DNA from: Palleronia abyssalis
GTDB taxonomy: Bacteria; Pseudomonadota; Alphaproteobacteria; Rhodobacterales; Rhodobacteraceae
Direction of reading: 5' to 3'
Assembly (NCBI RefSeq): GCF_900302445.1
Contig: NZ_ONZF01000002.1
Location: forward strand, 372,001-436,000
Length of the DNA stretch: 64,000 nucleotides
Part shown: positions 9,031 through 18,086 of the stretch, piece after piece
How positions within the stretch are numbered: the first letter of the stretch is position 1
Layout: each line of letters starts with the position of its first letter
Program-made: the position numbers and the translations under genes
The notes under the pieces: generated by a model
What the model saw: only the letters and a program-made list of their open reading frames with translations
The model's database searches: none
What the model was told of the DNA's origin: nothing

Positions 9031-10103
9031 GTCAGGTGCCCGCTCTTCTTAGCTTTCACGTCCAGGTAGTCCCGGTTGAACGCCGTTTCACCCACCCAAA
9101 GCGGCACGCGTTCAACCACGTCGATGCCCTCGTGCTGCAGGCGGTTCACCTTGCGGGGATTGTTGGTCATCAACCGCACCTGTCCGATCCCCATGTCCCG
9201 CAGGATGGCCGACCCCAGTCCGAAATCCCGCTCGTCGTCGTCGAAGCCCAGCCGATGGTTGGCCTCTACCGTGTCGAAACCCTGATCTTGCAGCGCATAG
9301 GCCCGCATCTTGTTTGCCAGCCCGATCCCGCGCCCTTCCTGGTTCAGGTACAACAGCACGCCGGCCCCGTCTGTCGCCATGCTTTCCAGCGCGGTGCGCA
9401 ACTGCGGCCCGCAATCGCATTTCAGCGATCCCAGAACGTCACCGGTGAAGCAGGCGGAATGCAGACGCGTCAGAACCGGTTTCGCGCGATCCGGGCGGCC
9501 GATCTCGATCGCATAGTGTTCCTCGCCGCCATCATGGGGGCGGAAGATGTGCAGGCGCGTTCCGACGGCCGCGGCGATGGGAAGGGCCGCGTCGACGACG
9601 CGCTTCAGGCGGGCGGGGGCAGGGGGGGTGATATCGTCCACCAAGATCTCGGTCAGTCCCGCAACGGGAGTGTCGAGATCGCGAAGGATGACGGCTGGCA
9701 GGATCCGGGCCGATTTGGCCAAGGCCAACCCCGCGCGTGCAAAGTGCGACGCCCCATCCCGCACGGCATGGAACGGCCCCTTCAGCGGCGTGGCAAGATC
9801 GCCGACCGGATCGATCAGCGCGGCCAGATCGCGCCTTTGGATGCCCGGCGCGAGAGGAAGCCGAGCGAGATCGTCGTCATAGACCCGTATCTTCAGGGTC
9901 TCGGCACGCCAGTGGGTCAAGGCAAGGGTCGCGGTGCCGTCCTCGCAGAACCACGACAACCGCGTGTCCGAGACCGTCTCGGCCCCCGCGATCAGGCAGC
10001 GCCGCGCGCCTTCCCGAAGAATGACTGGAAGTCCGACCCGCAGATCGGAGCGCGCCCGGCTGAGCCATTCGAGGGGGGAGGGGGAGATCGGGTCCATTGC
10101 CAT
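9027..10103 (-). CDS. ribA: GTP cyclohydrolase II with RibB-like N-terminal extension
   Basis: The C-terminal ~200 residues are GTP cyclohydrolase II, which opens GTP in the first step of riboflavin synthesis. The zinc site is SACFTGDVLGSLKCDCG and the active-site region YLNQEGRGIGLANKMRAYALQDQG, followed by the TNNPRKV motif. The 358-residue product (from ATG 10103, MAMDPISP) has about 160 extra N-terminal residues. These run in the order of a dihydroxybutanone-phosphate synthase domain (DLRVGLPVIL, ATLALTHWRAETL, ALIDPVGDLATPLKGPF) but lack the acidic DREDEGDL-type active site, so this half looks catalytically dead. An in-frame GTG/ATG further upstream up to 10220 is not favoured. It is the first gene of a two-gene unit with the L,D-transpeptidase gene. 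Confidence 0.9.
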   Translation of the reverse strand: MAMDPISPSPLEWLSRARSDLRVGLPVILREGARRCLIAGAETVSDTRLSWFCEDGTATLALTHWRAETLKIRVYDDDLARLPLAPGIQRRDLAALIDPVGDLATPLKGPFHAVRDGASHFARAGLALAKSARILPAVILRDLDTPVAGLTEILVDDITPPAPARLKRVVDAALPIAAAVGTRLHIFRPHDGGEEHYAIEIGRPDRAKPVLTRLHSACFTGDVLGSLKCDCGPQLRTALESMATDGAGVLLYLNQEGRGIGLANKMRAYALQDQGFDTVEANHRLGFDDDERDFGLGSAILRDMGIGQVRLMTNNPRKVNRLQHEGIDVVERVPLWVGETAFNRDYLDVKAKKSGHLT

Positions 10104-10237
10104 GGAGATAGGCCCTCGACCCGGGAAAGTGAAACAGTTCTGACCGGAATGGACACACGGCCGTGAACGATTGTCGCATCCATTGCAGCGAGTGAACTTG
10201 GGGCACATTTGCGCGTTCAAGGGATGTGGAGGTTACG

Positions 10238-10924
10238 ATGAGCCAACTTAAGAAAATTCTGCTGGTCGATGACGACGACGACCTGCGCGAGGCGCTGAGC
10301 GAGCAGCTTATCATGACCGAAGATTTCGACGTCTTCGAAGCGGATTCGGCCGCCCACGCGATGGAGCGTGCGAAAGGCGATCACTTCGATCTCGTGATCC
10401 TCGATGTGGGCCTTCCCGATAATGACGGCCGTGAGCTGTGCCGCTTGATGCGCAAGCAAGGCGTGAAGTGCCCCATCATCATGCTGACCGGCCATGACAG
10501 TGATGCGGATACCATCTTGGGACTGGATGCCGGGGCGAATGACTATGTCACGAAGCCCTTCAAGTTTCCGGTCTTGCTGGCCCGCATCCGTGCGCAACTC
10601 CGCCAGCATGAGCAAAGCGAAGACGCCGTCTTTCAGCTTGGTCCCTATTCCTTCAGACCGGCGCAGAAGATGCTTCTGGACGAGGCGGACAAGAAAATCC
10701 GTCTGACCGAGAAAGAGACGAATATCCTGAAGTTTCTGTACCGTGCCCCTGAAGGCGTCGTTCCGCGCGACGTTCTGTTGCACGAGGTCTGGGGATACAA
10801 TGCCGGTGTGACGACCCACACGCTGGAGACGCACATCTATCGGCTGCGGCAGAAGATCGAGCCGGACCCGTCCAATGCCCGGCTTCTGGTCACAGAAACG
10901 GGTGGCTACAGGTTGTCGATATGA
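10238..10924 (+). CDS. cenR: OmpR-family response regulator, CenR-like
   Basis: The 228-residue regulator has an N-terminal receiver (acidic pocket VDDDDD at 10-15, phospho-acceptor Asp56 in LVILDVGLPD, switch Thr in MLTGHDS, Lys in YVTKPFKF) and a C-terminal winged helix (LTEKETNILKFLYRAP, VLLHEVWGYNAGVTTHTLETHIYRLRQKI). No kinase gene is adjacent, so it is an orphan by position. The receiver-effector junction and the KPFKFPVLLARIRAQLR segment resemble CenR, an essential alphaproteobacterial envelope regulator. That subfamily call is from memory and is tentative. ATG 10238 is supported by GGAGG at 10228-10232. A strong terminator follows. Confidence 0.85.
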   Translation: MSQLKKILLVDDDDDLREALSEQLIMTEDFDVFEADSAAHAMERAKGDHFDLVILDVGLPDNDGRELCRLMRKQGVKCPIIMLTGHDSDADTILGLDAGANDYVTKPFKFPVLLARIRAQLRQHEQSEDAVFQLGPYSFRPAQKMLLDEADKKIRLTEKETNILKFLYRAPEGVVPRDVLLHEVWGYNAGVTTHTLETHIYRLRQKIEPDPSNARLLVTETGGYRLSI

Positions 10925-10925
10925 A

Positions 10926-10947
10926 AAAGGGCCCCGCGGGGCCCTTT
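10926..10947. terminator. Bidirectional terminator
   Basis: A perfect 22-base palindrome (AAAGGGCCCC, then GC, then GGGGCCCTTT) lies between the convergent regulator and secreted-protein genes. It has A runs on one side and T runs on the other, so it can act on both strands. Confidence 0.9.
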
Positions 10948-10969
10948 CTCGTTTGCATGACAGGGCGTG

Positions 10970-11473
10970 TCAGTCGCCCTCGGCCCGGATGACCGTCGCT
11001 TGAAGGTCGACCGACAAGGTGATCCCCTCTGACGATACCACGCTGACATCTTCCTCTCCCTCGGCAAGGGTCGCGCGCATGTTGCCGTCGATCAGGAGGC
11101 TGTCCCCCTGTATCTCGAAGCTGTCGACGCTCAGGTTGATTGCATCGTCCGTGGCGGTCAGTGCTTCGCCGTCCCGCATCAGCTCGATCTGGCCGCTGAT
11201 CAGATCAGGGCTTCGGGTTCCGGGGTCGGCGGTGAAGGTGACGGTCAGGCGCTGGTCGTCGGACACGGGCGTTTCCGCCGGATAGGCCTCCAGCGTCACT
11301 TCGACGCCATCTTCGACCTCGCGCCAGCCGGTCGCGATATCTTCGCCATCCAGGATCGAATAGGCGGCGGGCGGACCTTCCAGGGTTCCGCTCATGGTGC
11401 CAACTGTGGTCTGGGCCGCCAGGGTGGTCGGCAGTCCGATTGCGGCGGCAAGGGTCAGGGCGCGTATGCGCAT
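10970..11473 (-). CDS. Secreted protein of unknown function
   Basis: The 167-residue protein starts at ATG 11473, with GGAGA seven bases upstream on the coding strand. Residues 1-20 form a Sec signal peptide (MRIRALTLAAAIGLPTTLAA). The mature part has no cysteine, is acidic and has the alternating pattern of a beta-rich periplasmic protein (GQIELMRDGEAL, INLSVDSFEIQGDSLLIDG, ITLSVDLQATVI). I recognise no family. It is monocistronic, convergent with the regulator gene across the shared terminator and divergent from xthA. The divergent spacing of about 110 bp to xthA leaves room for separate promoters. Confidence 0.7.
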   Translation of the reverse strand: MRIRALTLAAAIGLPTTLAAQTTVGTMSGTLEGPPAAYSILDGEDIATGWREVEDGVEVTLEAYPAETPVSDDQRLTVTFTADPGTRSPDLISGQIELMRDGEALTATDDAINLSVDSFEIQGDSLLIDGNMRATLAEGEEDVSVVSSEGITLSVDLQATVIRAEGD

Positions 11474-11582
11474 TGGGCTTCTCCATTCATGGGGTGCAGG
11501 GCCAACGCGCCTGAAATGACGCGCGTTCCGGTGACAAGCGGTCGCGCGCCCGATATGGGGGCGCGGGATCAAGGGGGACGCC

Positions 11583-12365
11583 ATGCCATTCACTGTCTGC
11601 ACGTGGAACATCAACTCGGTGCGCCTGCGCGAAGGGCTTGTCGCCCGGCTTTTGGAAGAAGAAGCACCAGACATTCTCTGCCTTCAGGAATGCAAATCCC
11701 CGGTCGAAAAGATCCCCTCGTTCGGGGCCTTGGGATATAGCCATATGATCGCCCGCGGGCAGAAGGGGTATAACGGCGTGGCAATCCTGTCGAAGACCCC
11801 GATCCGCGAGGTCTCGGCGCTGGATCACGCCGATCTGGGTCATGCCCGCCATGTCTCGGCGCAAACCGAGGACGGCGTTGTCATCCACAACTACTATGTC
11901 CCCGCGGGCGGCGACGTCCCCGATCGGGAGGTGAACGAGAAGTTCGGCCAGAAGCTGGATTACCTGACCGCCATGCGCGATGCCTTTCGGGCCGAACGGC
12001 CCGAGCGTTCGATCCTCGTCGGCGATCTGAACATCGCCCCGCGCGAGGATGACGTCTGGTCCCACAAGCAACTTCTGAAGGTCGTCAGCCATACGCCCGT
12101 CGAGGTCGCGCAGTTGGGCGAAACGCAGGAGGCCGGCGCCTGGGTGGACGTCACGCGTCGGAATATCCCCGAGGGTAAGTTGTATTCCTGGTGGTCCTAC
12201 CGGGCGAAGGACTGGGACGCCGCCGACAAGGGGCGGCGGCTGGATCATATCTGGGCCTCGCCCGATATCGCCGGTGCGGCGCACGGGTCCCGGGTGCTGC
12301 GTGCCGCGCGTGGATGGGAAAAACCGTCCGATCACGCGCCCGTCTTCGCGACCTTTGACCTTTGA
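11583..12365 (+). CDS. xthA: Exodeoxyribonuclease III
   Basis: The 260-residue endonuclease/exonuclease/phosphatase-fold protein carries the class II AP endonuclease motifs. These are CTWNINSVR at the start, the metal-binding glutamate in ILCLQECK (about residue 38), GYNGVAILSK, the active-site GDLNIAP and the terminal SDHAPV histidine. It cleaves DNA at abasic sites and removes 3' blocking groups in base-excision repair. Length and order match bacterial ExoIII. It is followed 65 bp later by a thioredoxin-TPR gene in the same direction, and the two may share a transcript. Confidence 0.95.
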   Translation: MPFTVCTWNINSVRLREGLVARLLEEEAPDILCLQECKSPVEKIPSFGALGYSHMIARGQKGYNGVAILSKTPIREVSALDHADLGHARHVSAQTEDGVVIHNYYVPAGGDVPDREVNEKFGQKLDYLTAMRDAFRAERPERSILVGDLNIAPREDDVWSHKQLLKVVSHTPVEVAQLGETQEAGAWVDVTRRNIPEGKLYSWWSYRAKDWDAADKGRRLDHIWASPDIAGAAHGSRVLRAARGWEKPSDHAPVFATFDL

Positions 12366-12430
12366 AGACTTGAGGATCGGGCCCGGGCGACCCATTTGAT
12401 GCGGCAGCACACGAATATGCGAGGACGGAT

Positions 12431-13357
12431 ATGGTGATCGATCTGATGGGCGGCGCGCAGCCCAGCCAAGGCGGGGACGACCTGATCAAGGAGACGACCG
12501 AGGCGACCTTCATGGCCGATGTCGTCGAGGCCAGCCAGCAGGTCCCGGTCATCGTGGATTTTTGGGCGCCGTGGTGCGGTCCGTGCAAGACGTTGGGCCC
12601 GATGCTGGAAGACGCCGTGCGCGCCGCCGGCGGCAAGGTGAAGATGGTGAAGGTCGATGTGGACCAGAACCAGCAGATCGCCGCGCAGCTGCGGATCCAG
12701 TCGATCCCGACCGTCTACGCGTTCTATCAGGGGCAACCCATCGACGGCTTCCAAGGGGCGGTTCAGGGCTCGGAGATCAAGGCCTTCGTGGACCGGCTGA
12801 TCGAACAGGCAGGCGGCGAAGCCGAAGGGGGCGGCCTGGATGAGGCCGTCGCCGCCGCGGACGAGATGCTGGAGCAAGGCGCCGCCTCCGACGCCGCGCA
12901 AACCTACGCCGCGATCCTGGGCGAACAGCCGAACCATCCCGCTGCCTACGCGGGCATGGTGCGCGCCCATATCGCGATGGGCGATCTGGATCAGGCCGAG
13001 GCGATCCTGAACGGCGCCGACGCTTCCATCAGTCACGCCCCCGAACTCGAAGCCGCCCATGCCCAGCTCCAACTGGCCAAGCAGGGCGCGGACGCAGGGC
13101 CCGTGGACGAACTTCGGGCCAAGGTCGATGCCGATCCAGACGACCATCAGTCCCGTTTCGACCTTGCCCAGGCCCTGCACGCCAAGGGCATGACGGAGGA
13201 GGCCGTGGACGAACTTCTGGAACTCTTCCGTCGTGACCGGACTTGGAACGACGAAGCCGCACGCGCCCAGTTGTTCACGATCTTCGACGCGCTGCCGGCG
13301 AAGGATCCTGTCGCGCTGAAAGGGCGCAGGCGGTTGTCCTCGATGATATTTGCCTGA
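12431..13357 (+). CDS. Thioredoxin-TPR co-chaperone (CnoX/YbbN-like)
   Basis: The 308-residue protein has a thioredoxin domain in roughly residues 20-125 with an intact redox motif (WAPWCGPCKTLGPML), followed by helical tetratricopeptide-like repeats (AAQTYAAILGEQPNHPAAYAGM, DDHQSRFDLAQALHAKGM). This architecture is that of YbbN/CnoX, which guards unfolded proteins under oxidative stress and hands them to GroEL or DnaK. Unlike E. coli YbbN, which has a degenerate SxxC site, this one keeps both cysteines. It lies between xthA and the LON-domain gene, with which it is probably co-transcribed. Confidence 0.9.
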   Translation: MVIDLMGGAQPSQGGDDLIKETTEATFMADVVEASQQVPVIVDFWAPWCGPCKTLGPMLEDAVRAAGGKVKMVKVDVDQNQQIAAQLRIQSIPTVYAFYQGQPIDGFQGAVQGSEIKAFVDRLIEQAGGEAEGGGLDEAVAAADEMLEQGAASDAAQTYAAILGEQPNHPAAYAGMVRAHIAMGDLDQAEAILNGADASISHAPELEAAHAQLQLAKQGADAGPVDELRAKVDADPDDHQSRFDLAQALHAKGMTEEAVDELLELFRRDRTWNDEAARAQLFTIFDALPAKDPVALKGRRRLSSMIFA

Positions 13358-13384
13358 CCTGACCGGCGTCCTACGTCGCCCATC

Positions 13385-14023
13385 ATGTTCAGCATAGCGG
13401 ACCTTCCTCAGACGCTTCCGATCTTCCCGCTTCCGGGTGCACTCCTGCTTCCGCGGGGGCGCCTTCCCCTGCATATCTTCGAGCCGCGGTATCTTGCGAT
13501 GATCGAGGATTGCATGAAGACGCCGGACCGGTTGATCGGCATGGTTCAACCGCGCGAGACGCCGGGCGGCGAATCGCGCCTTCACTCCATCGGGTGTGCG
13601 GGTCGCCTGACCGGCTTTTCCGAGACCGAGGACGGTCGGTACATGATCACGCTGACAGGCGTGTCCCGCTTCCGCATCCGCGAAGAGGTCGAGGGGTTCA
13701 CCCCCTACCGGAAGTGCGATGTGACCTGGGACGCCTTCAGCCGCGATCTGGGTGCGGTCGAGCGCGATCCGAATTTCGACCGAAAGCGGTTCCTGAAAAT
13801 CTTGGGGCGGTATTTCGCGAACGAGGAACTGAAGACCGACTGGGATTCCCTCAGCGAGGCCGAGGACGAACTTCTGATCAACGCGCTGTCCATGCTGTGC
13901 CCGTTCGAGCCCGAGGACAAGCAGGCCCTTCTGGAAGCGCCCACGCTGGAAACCCGGCGCGAGACTCTGGTCACCCTGATCGAATACGCGCTGGCCGGCG
14001 GCGGAGAGGAGAACCTTCAATGA
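13385..14023 (+). CDS. LON peptidase substrate-binding-domain protein
   Basis: The 212-residue protein consists of the N-terminal LON substrate-binding domain alone: [32 protein letters not shown] at the front, a [23 protein letters not shown] strand region and a helical tail. ATPase and protease domains are absent, as is usual for this stand-alone family of uncertain role. No clear ribosome site is seen before ATG 13385, so translation may depend on the upstream thioredoxin gene 27 bp away. The stop overlaps the start of the Trm112-like gene (ATGA). Confidence 0.88.
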   Translation: MFSIADLPQTLPIFPLPGALLLPRGRLPLHIFEPRYLAMIEDCMKTPDRLIGMVQPRETPGGESRLHSIGCAGRLTGFSETEDGRYMITLTGVSRFRIREEVEGFTPYRKCDVTWDAFSRDLGAVERDPNFDRKRFLKILGRYFANEELKTDWDSLSEAEDELLINALSMLCPFEPEDKQALLEAPTLETRRETLVTLIEYALAGGGEENLQ

Positions 14024-14196
14024 CCAAGGTGGACCGAAAGACGCTCGAGTCCCTCGTGTGTCCCGAAACTCATGCCGTTCTGACCTATGACGCCGAGCGG
14101 CAGGAGTTGATTTCGAAAGCCGCGCATTTGGCCTACCCGATCCGCGACGGGATCCCGATCATGCTCAGCGACGAAGCGCGGAAGATCGAAGACTAG
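14020..14196 (+). CDS. Trm112 family protein
   Basis: This 58-residue zinc-ribbon-like protein begins [17 protein letters not shown] and contains the family features LVCP and the C-terminal [17 protein letters not shown]. Only one cysteine of the usual pair is present. Trm112 proteins activate methyltransferases in eukaryotes and archaea; the bacterial role is unclear. The start overlaps the stop of the LON-domain gene, so the two are coupled. The stop shares the CTAG tetranucleotide with the stop of the convergent ubiH-type gene. Confidence 0.88.
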   Translation: MTKVDRKTLESLVCPETHAVLTYDAERQELISKAAHLAYPIRDGIPIMLSDEARKIED

Positions 14197-15401
14197 ACCT
14201 TCTGTCCCTGCAACAGTTTCGGCCGGTCCCCGGTCAGGCCCGCGGCCTCACGAATGAAGCCCCGGCGCAGGTCGGGGAGGCGCTGGACCGCTGCAAGCCC
14301 CAGATCGCGCGCCAATCTCAGAACCGGGTTGTCGTTCGAGAACAGGCGGTTGAACCCGTCCGTTGCCAGGGCCAACGTCGCGACGTCGAAGCGCCGCCAG
14401 CGCTGATAGCGTTCCAGAACGTCGATCCTGCCGATGTCCTCCCCGCGCCGACGAGCGAGGATCAGAACCTCGGCCAGCGCCGCGACATCCTTCAGCCCCG
14501 CGTTCAGGCCCTGTCCCGCGATGGGATGGACCGCATGGGCCGCGTCGCCCACCAGCGCCATGCGATCGGCGACTAAACGATTGGCGATGGACAGGCTCAG
14601 GGGATAGTTAAAACGCGCGCCCGCCAGCGTGGTGTCCCCCAAGAAATCCCCGAAGCGCGGGCGCAGAACATCCAGATAGGCGGCGTCGGGCAAGGCCGTC
14701 AACGCGTCGGCCCGGTCGCGCCGCTCGGTCCACACGATCGACGCGCGGTTGCCCATCAACGGCAGGATCGCCAGCGGGCCTTCGGGCATGAAGAACTGAT
14801 GCGCAATGCCTTCGTGGGGCTTTTCGTGGCTGATCGCGGCGACAAGGGCCGACTGGCTATAGTCCCATCCCGTGCGCCGAATGCCGGCCCGCTGTGCCAC
14901 ACCCGATCGCTTGCCGTCGCAGCCGACCAACGCCGCGGCCTGCAACGTGTCTCCATTGGTCAGCGTCACCTCGACCGCACCCGGCTCGATCTGCTGGCGG
15001 GCGACGCCGGCCTCGATCCGGACGATGTCGCCGCGCGCGTTCAGAAGGGCGGGGCGAAGGTGGCGGTCTTCGACCATGTGGCCCATAGGGCCTTCCTCGA
15101 TCTCGGCATGGTCGAAATGCAGCGTCAGGGGGGACGGGCCTTCGCCGACCCGCCCGTCCGAGATACAGATATCCAGGATCGGCTGGGCGTCCCCGGCCAC
15201 GGCATCCCACACGCCGATGGCCCGCAGAAGGTTTCGCGACCCTACCGACAGCGCATAGCTGCGTCCGTCGAACCCGGCTGCGCCGCGGTCGGCGGCGGGA
15301 ACGGGATCGACAAGCGCGACCCGCAGGCCACCTTGCGACAGGGCGATGGCAAGGGCCGTTCCGGCAAGGCCTCCGCCGGCGATGATGACATCTGTTTTCA
15401 T
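14193..15401 (-). CDS. UbiH/UbiF-type FAD-dependent hydroxylase
   Basis: The 402-residue flavoprotein starts at ATG 15401 ([20 protein letters not shown]). It shows the FAD-binding GxGxxG at residues 9-14, the UbiH-family [21 protein letters not shown] segment, the DG-type motif [16 protein letters not shown] and the second FAD motif [26 protein letters not shown]. The family hydroxylates the ring of ubiquinone precursors; the exact position (C5, C6 or C7) cannot be told from sequence. It is divergent from the amidase gene with about 65 bp between starts and converges on the Trm112-like gene with a 4-bp overlap. Confidence 0.9.
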   Translation of the reverse strand: MKTDVIIAGGGLAGTALAIALSQGGLRVALVDPVPAADRGAAGFDGRSYALSVGSRNLLRAIGVWDAVAGDAQPILDICISDGRVGEGPSPLTLHFDHAEIEEGPMGHMVEDRHLRPALLNARGDIVRIEAGVARQQIEPGAVEVTLTNGDTLQAAALVGCDGKRSGVAQRAGIRRTGWDYSQSALVAAISHEKPHEGIAHQFFMPEGPLAILPLMGNRASIVWTERRDRADALTALPDAAYLDVLRPRFGDFLGDTTLAGARFNYPLSLSIANRLVADRMALVGDAAHAVHPIAGQGLNAGLKDVAALAEVLILARRRGEDIGRIDVLERYQRWRRFDVATLALATDGFNRLFSNDNPVLRLARDLGLAAVQRLPDLRRGFIREAAGLTGDRPKLLQGQKV

Positions 15402-15465
15402 GTGCGGGACTATGGCGCGGGCGCGGGCGATGTCCATGCGATTCAAGGACGCGAGGGAGAGCGGT

Positions 15466-16791
15466 GTGAACGACTGGCAAAAGATGGGTGCGGCTCGGCT
15501 GGGGCGGGAAATCGGCGCGGGACGCCTCGACCCGGTGGAGCTTTGCGACGGGTTTCTCAATGCCATCGCGGATCACGATCTGGCCGGCCGCATCTTCGCC
15601 CGCACCACCCCCGACCGGGCCCGGGCCGAGGCGAAGGCCGCCGCGCAGCGTGCCCGCGACGGCGTGCGCAAGGGGCCGCTCGATGGGGTGCCGATCTCGT
15701 GGAAGGACCTGTACGACAGCGCCGGTACGGCGACCGAGGCCGGATCGCGCCTGCTGGAAGGGCGGGTACCTGACGCGGACGCGGAAGTGCTGGCCGCCGC
15801 GTCGGCGCAGGGACTCGTCTGCTTGGGCAAGACGCATCTGAGCGAACTGGCCTTTTCGGGGCTGGGCCTCAACCCCATGACCGCCACCCCACCTTGTGTG
15901 AACGACCCCGACGCGGTGTCGGGCGGCTCGTCCTCGGGCGGGGCGGCGTCGGTGGCGTTCGGGTTGTCGGCGGGGGCCATCGGATCGGATACCGGTGGCT
16001 CGATCCGGTTGCCCGCCGCGTGGAACGATCTGGTGGGGTTGAAGGCGACCTCGGGCGCGCTGCCGATGGGGGGCGTCGTGCCGCTTTGCCCCCGGTTCGA
16101 CACGTTGGGTCCCTTAACCCGAACGGTCGAGGACGCGGCCCTGCTGTTCGCCGCGATGGGCGGGCGCAGGACGGACTTGTCGGGCGCCACGCTTCAGGGA
16201 ACGCGGCTCATGGTGCTCGAGACATCGGCCCTCGACGATCTGGAGGGGCCGATCGGCGACACGTTCGACGCCGCGATCCGCAAGCTGGAGGCCGCGGGCG
16301 CCCGGATCGAGCGTCACCGCGTTCCTGCGGTGGCCGAGGCCATGCCCCTCTCGGCCATCCTCTTTGCCGCCGAGGCCTATGGCGTCTGGCGCGACACTAT
16401 CGAGGCGCGCCCCGACCTGATGTTCGCCAATGTCCGCGAGCGGTTCCGCGGCGGGCGTGATGTGCTCGCCTCGGATTATATCGGGGCGTGGCGGCGACTG
16501 GACGAGTTGCGCGCGGATTATCTGCGCGAGACCGCCGGTTACGATGCCGTCCTTCTGCCGACCTGCCCGATCCTTCCCCCCGCACGCGCCCGCCTGGAAA
16601 CCGACGTGGATCACTATGTCGAGCGGAACCTGATGACGCTTCGGAACACGCGGATCGGCAACCTGATGGGACTGCCGGGCCTGACGCTACCAACCGGCAC
16701 CCCCTCGGTCGGACTGCTGATGCAGACCCCGCCGATGACTGAAGGTCGGCTTCTGCGTCTGGGGGCCGCGGCCGAATCGGCCTTGGCGTAA
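15466..16791 (+). CDS. Amidase (amidase signature family)
   Basis: The 441-residue amidase has the Ser-cisSer-Lys triad region: Lys in GVPISWKDLYDS, Ser in SGGSSSGGAAS and the nucleophile region AIGSDTGGSIRLPAAW. It hydrolyses an amide, but the substrate is unknown. It lacks the gatCB context, so the GatA role is unlikely. GTG 15466 was chosen because GAGGGAGA sits just upstream; ATG 15436 in the same frame, giving ten more residues, is the alternative. It is divergent from the ubiH-type gene and is followed by a DapC-like aminotransferase and ftsK in the same direction. Confidence 0.88.
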   Translation: MNDWQKMGAARLGREIGAGRLDPVELCDGFLNAIADHDLAGRIFARTTPDRARAEAKAAAQRARDGVRKGPLDGVPISWKDLYDSAGTATEAGSRLLEGRVPDADAEVLAAASAQGLVCLGKTHLSELAFSGLGLNPMTATPPCVNDPDAVSGGSSSGGAASVAFGLSAGAIGSDTGGSIRLPAAWNDLVGLKATSGALPMGGVVPLCPRFDTLGPLTRTVEDAALLFAAMGGRRTDLSGATLQGTRLMVLETSALDDLEGPIGDTFDAAIRKLEAAGARIERHRVPAVAEAMPLSAILFAAEAYGVWRDTIEARPDLMFANVRERFRGGRDVLASDYIGAWRRLDELRADYLRETAGYDAVLLPTCPILPPARARLETDVDHYVERNLMTLRNTRIGNLMGLPGLTLPTGTPSVGLLMQTPPMTEGRLLRLGAAAESALA

Positions 16792-16903
16792 AAGCCACAG
16801 GCAAGCCCTGTCGCCCCGTCGAAGGGGCGGCAATTTCTGGACCCTTCCGGGGCGCTCGGGCTACGGTCGGCGCAAAGGGGCGATAGACCCCAGCTTGAGG
16901 CAC

Positions 16904-18076
16904 ATGATGCAGTATCCCCAGCGGTTCGAGGCTCTGCCCGACTACGCATTTCCGCGTTTGCGCGCCCTCCTCGATCATCACGAGGCCGGGGGCCCGGTGC
17001 TGCACATGTCCATCGGAGAGCCGCGCCACGATCCGCCGGCCTTTGTCGCGCAGGTTCTGGCGGACGCGGTTGACGATTTCGGACGCTATCCTGCGAATGA
17101 CGGCACGGATGCGCTGCGCCAGTCCATCGCCGATTGGGTCGGACGCCGCTATGGCGTCGCATTGGACCACGCGAACCAGATCCTGCCCCTGAACGGCACG
17201 CGTGAGGGGCTGTTCAACGCCGCCGTCGCCCTTTGCCCCGAGGGGGCGCCGGTCGTGCTGACGCCGAACCCGTTCTACCAGGTGTATGCCGTCGCCGCGC
17301 TGGCCATGGCGGCCGAGCCCGTCTATGTGCCCGCCACCGCGGCCACCGACTTCTTGCCCGACTATGCCGGTCTTCCGGCCGAAATCCTGGACCGCACCGC
17401 GATCGCCTATATCTGCTCGCCCTCGAACCCGCAGGGCGCCGTGGCGGACGATGGGTATTGGCGCGACCTCATCGCGCTGGCCGAAAAGCACGATTTCCGC
17501 ATCTTCGCTGACGAATGCTATTCCGAGATCTATCGCGACACCCCGCCCCCCGGTGCGATGCAGGTGGCAAAAAGCATGGGCGCCGACCCCGAGCGCGTTG
17601 TGATCTTCCACTCGCTATCCAAGCGGTCGAACCTTCCGGGCCTGCGCTCCGGCTTCGCGGCCGCGGGGCCGAAGACGATGGCGCGCATGAAACAGCTGCG
17701 CAACTATGCCGGCGCGCCGTTGGCAGGGCCGATCCAGACCGTCAGCGCGGCCGTCTGGGCCGACGAGGCGCATGTCGAGGCCTCGCGCCGCCGCTATACC
17801 GCTAAGTTCGCCATGGTCGATACGGTGTTCGACGGCATCGACGGCTGCGCCGCGCCCGAAGCCGGGTTCTTTCTTTGGCTGCCGGTCGAGGACGGTGAAG
17901 CCGCGGCGCTGAAGGTGTGGCAGCAGACGGGGATCCGGACATTGCCGGGCGCCTATCTCAGCCGGGACGTGAACGGCCAAAACCCCGGTAAGGGGTATCT
18001 CAGGGCGGCGCTCGTCGCCCCGGAACAGGACTTGCAGCGCGGGCTGATCCAACTCCGCGACTGTCTTTATGGGTAA
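16904..18076 (+). CDS. Class I/II aminotransferase, DapC-like
   Basis: The roughly 390-residue PLP aminotransferase shows [46 protein letters not shown] and the PLP lysine in [17 protein letters not shown], with the terminal GYLRAALV arginine region. The N-terminus ([17 protein letters not shown], then [11 protein letters not shown]) resembles the DapC type of N-succinyl-diaminopimelate aminotransferase, so a role in lysine/meso-DAP synthesis is plausible but not proven. GAGG at 16897-16900 fits ATG 16907 slightly better than ATG 16904; both give nearly the same protein. It is followed after 10 bp by ftsK. Confidence 0.85.
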   Translation: MMQYPQRFEALPDYAFPRLRALLDHHEAGGPVLHMSIGEPRHDPPAFVAQVLADAVDDFGRYPANDGTDALRQSIADWVGRRYGVALDHANQILPLNGTREGLFNAAVALCPEGAPVVLTPNPFYQVYAVAALAMAAEPVYVPATAATDFLPDYAGLPAEILDRTAIAYICSPSNPQGAVADDGYWRDLIALAEKHDFRIFADECYSEIYRDTPPPGAMQVAKSMGADPERVVIFHSLSKRSNLPGLRSGFAAAGPKTMARMKQLRNYAGAPLAGPIQTVSAAVWADEAHVEASRRRYTAKFAMVDTVFDGIDGCAAPEAGFFLWLPVEDGEAAALKVWQQTGIRTLPGAYLSRDVNGQNPGKGYLRAALVAPEQDLQRGLIQLRDCLYG

Positions 18077-18086
18077 GAGGAAGCAC

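Noticed and set aside
12332-14020. 562-residue minus-strand frame
   Set aside because: Antisense to the thioredoxin-TPR and LON-domain genes, both well supported.
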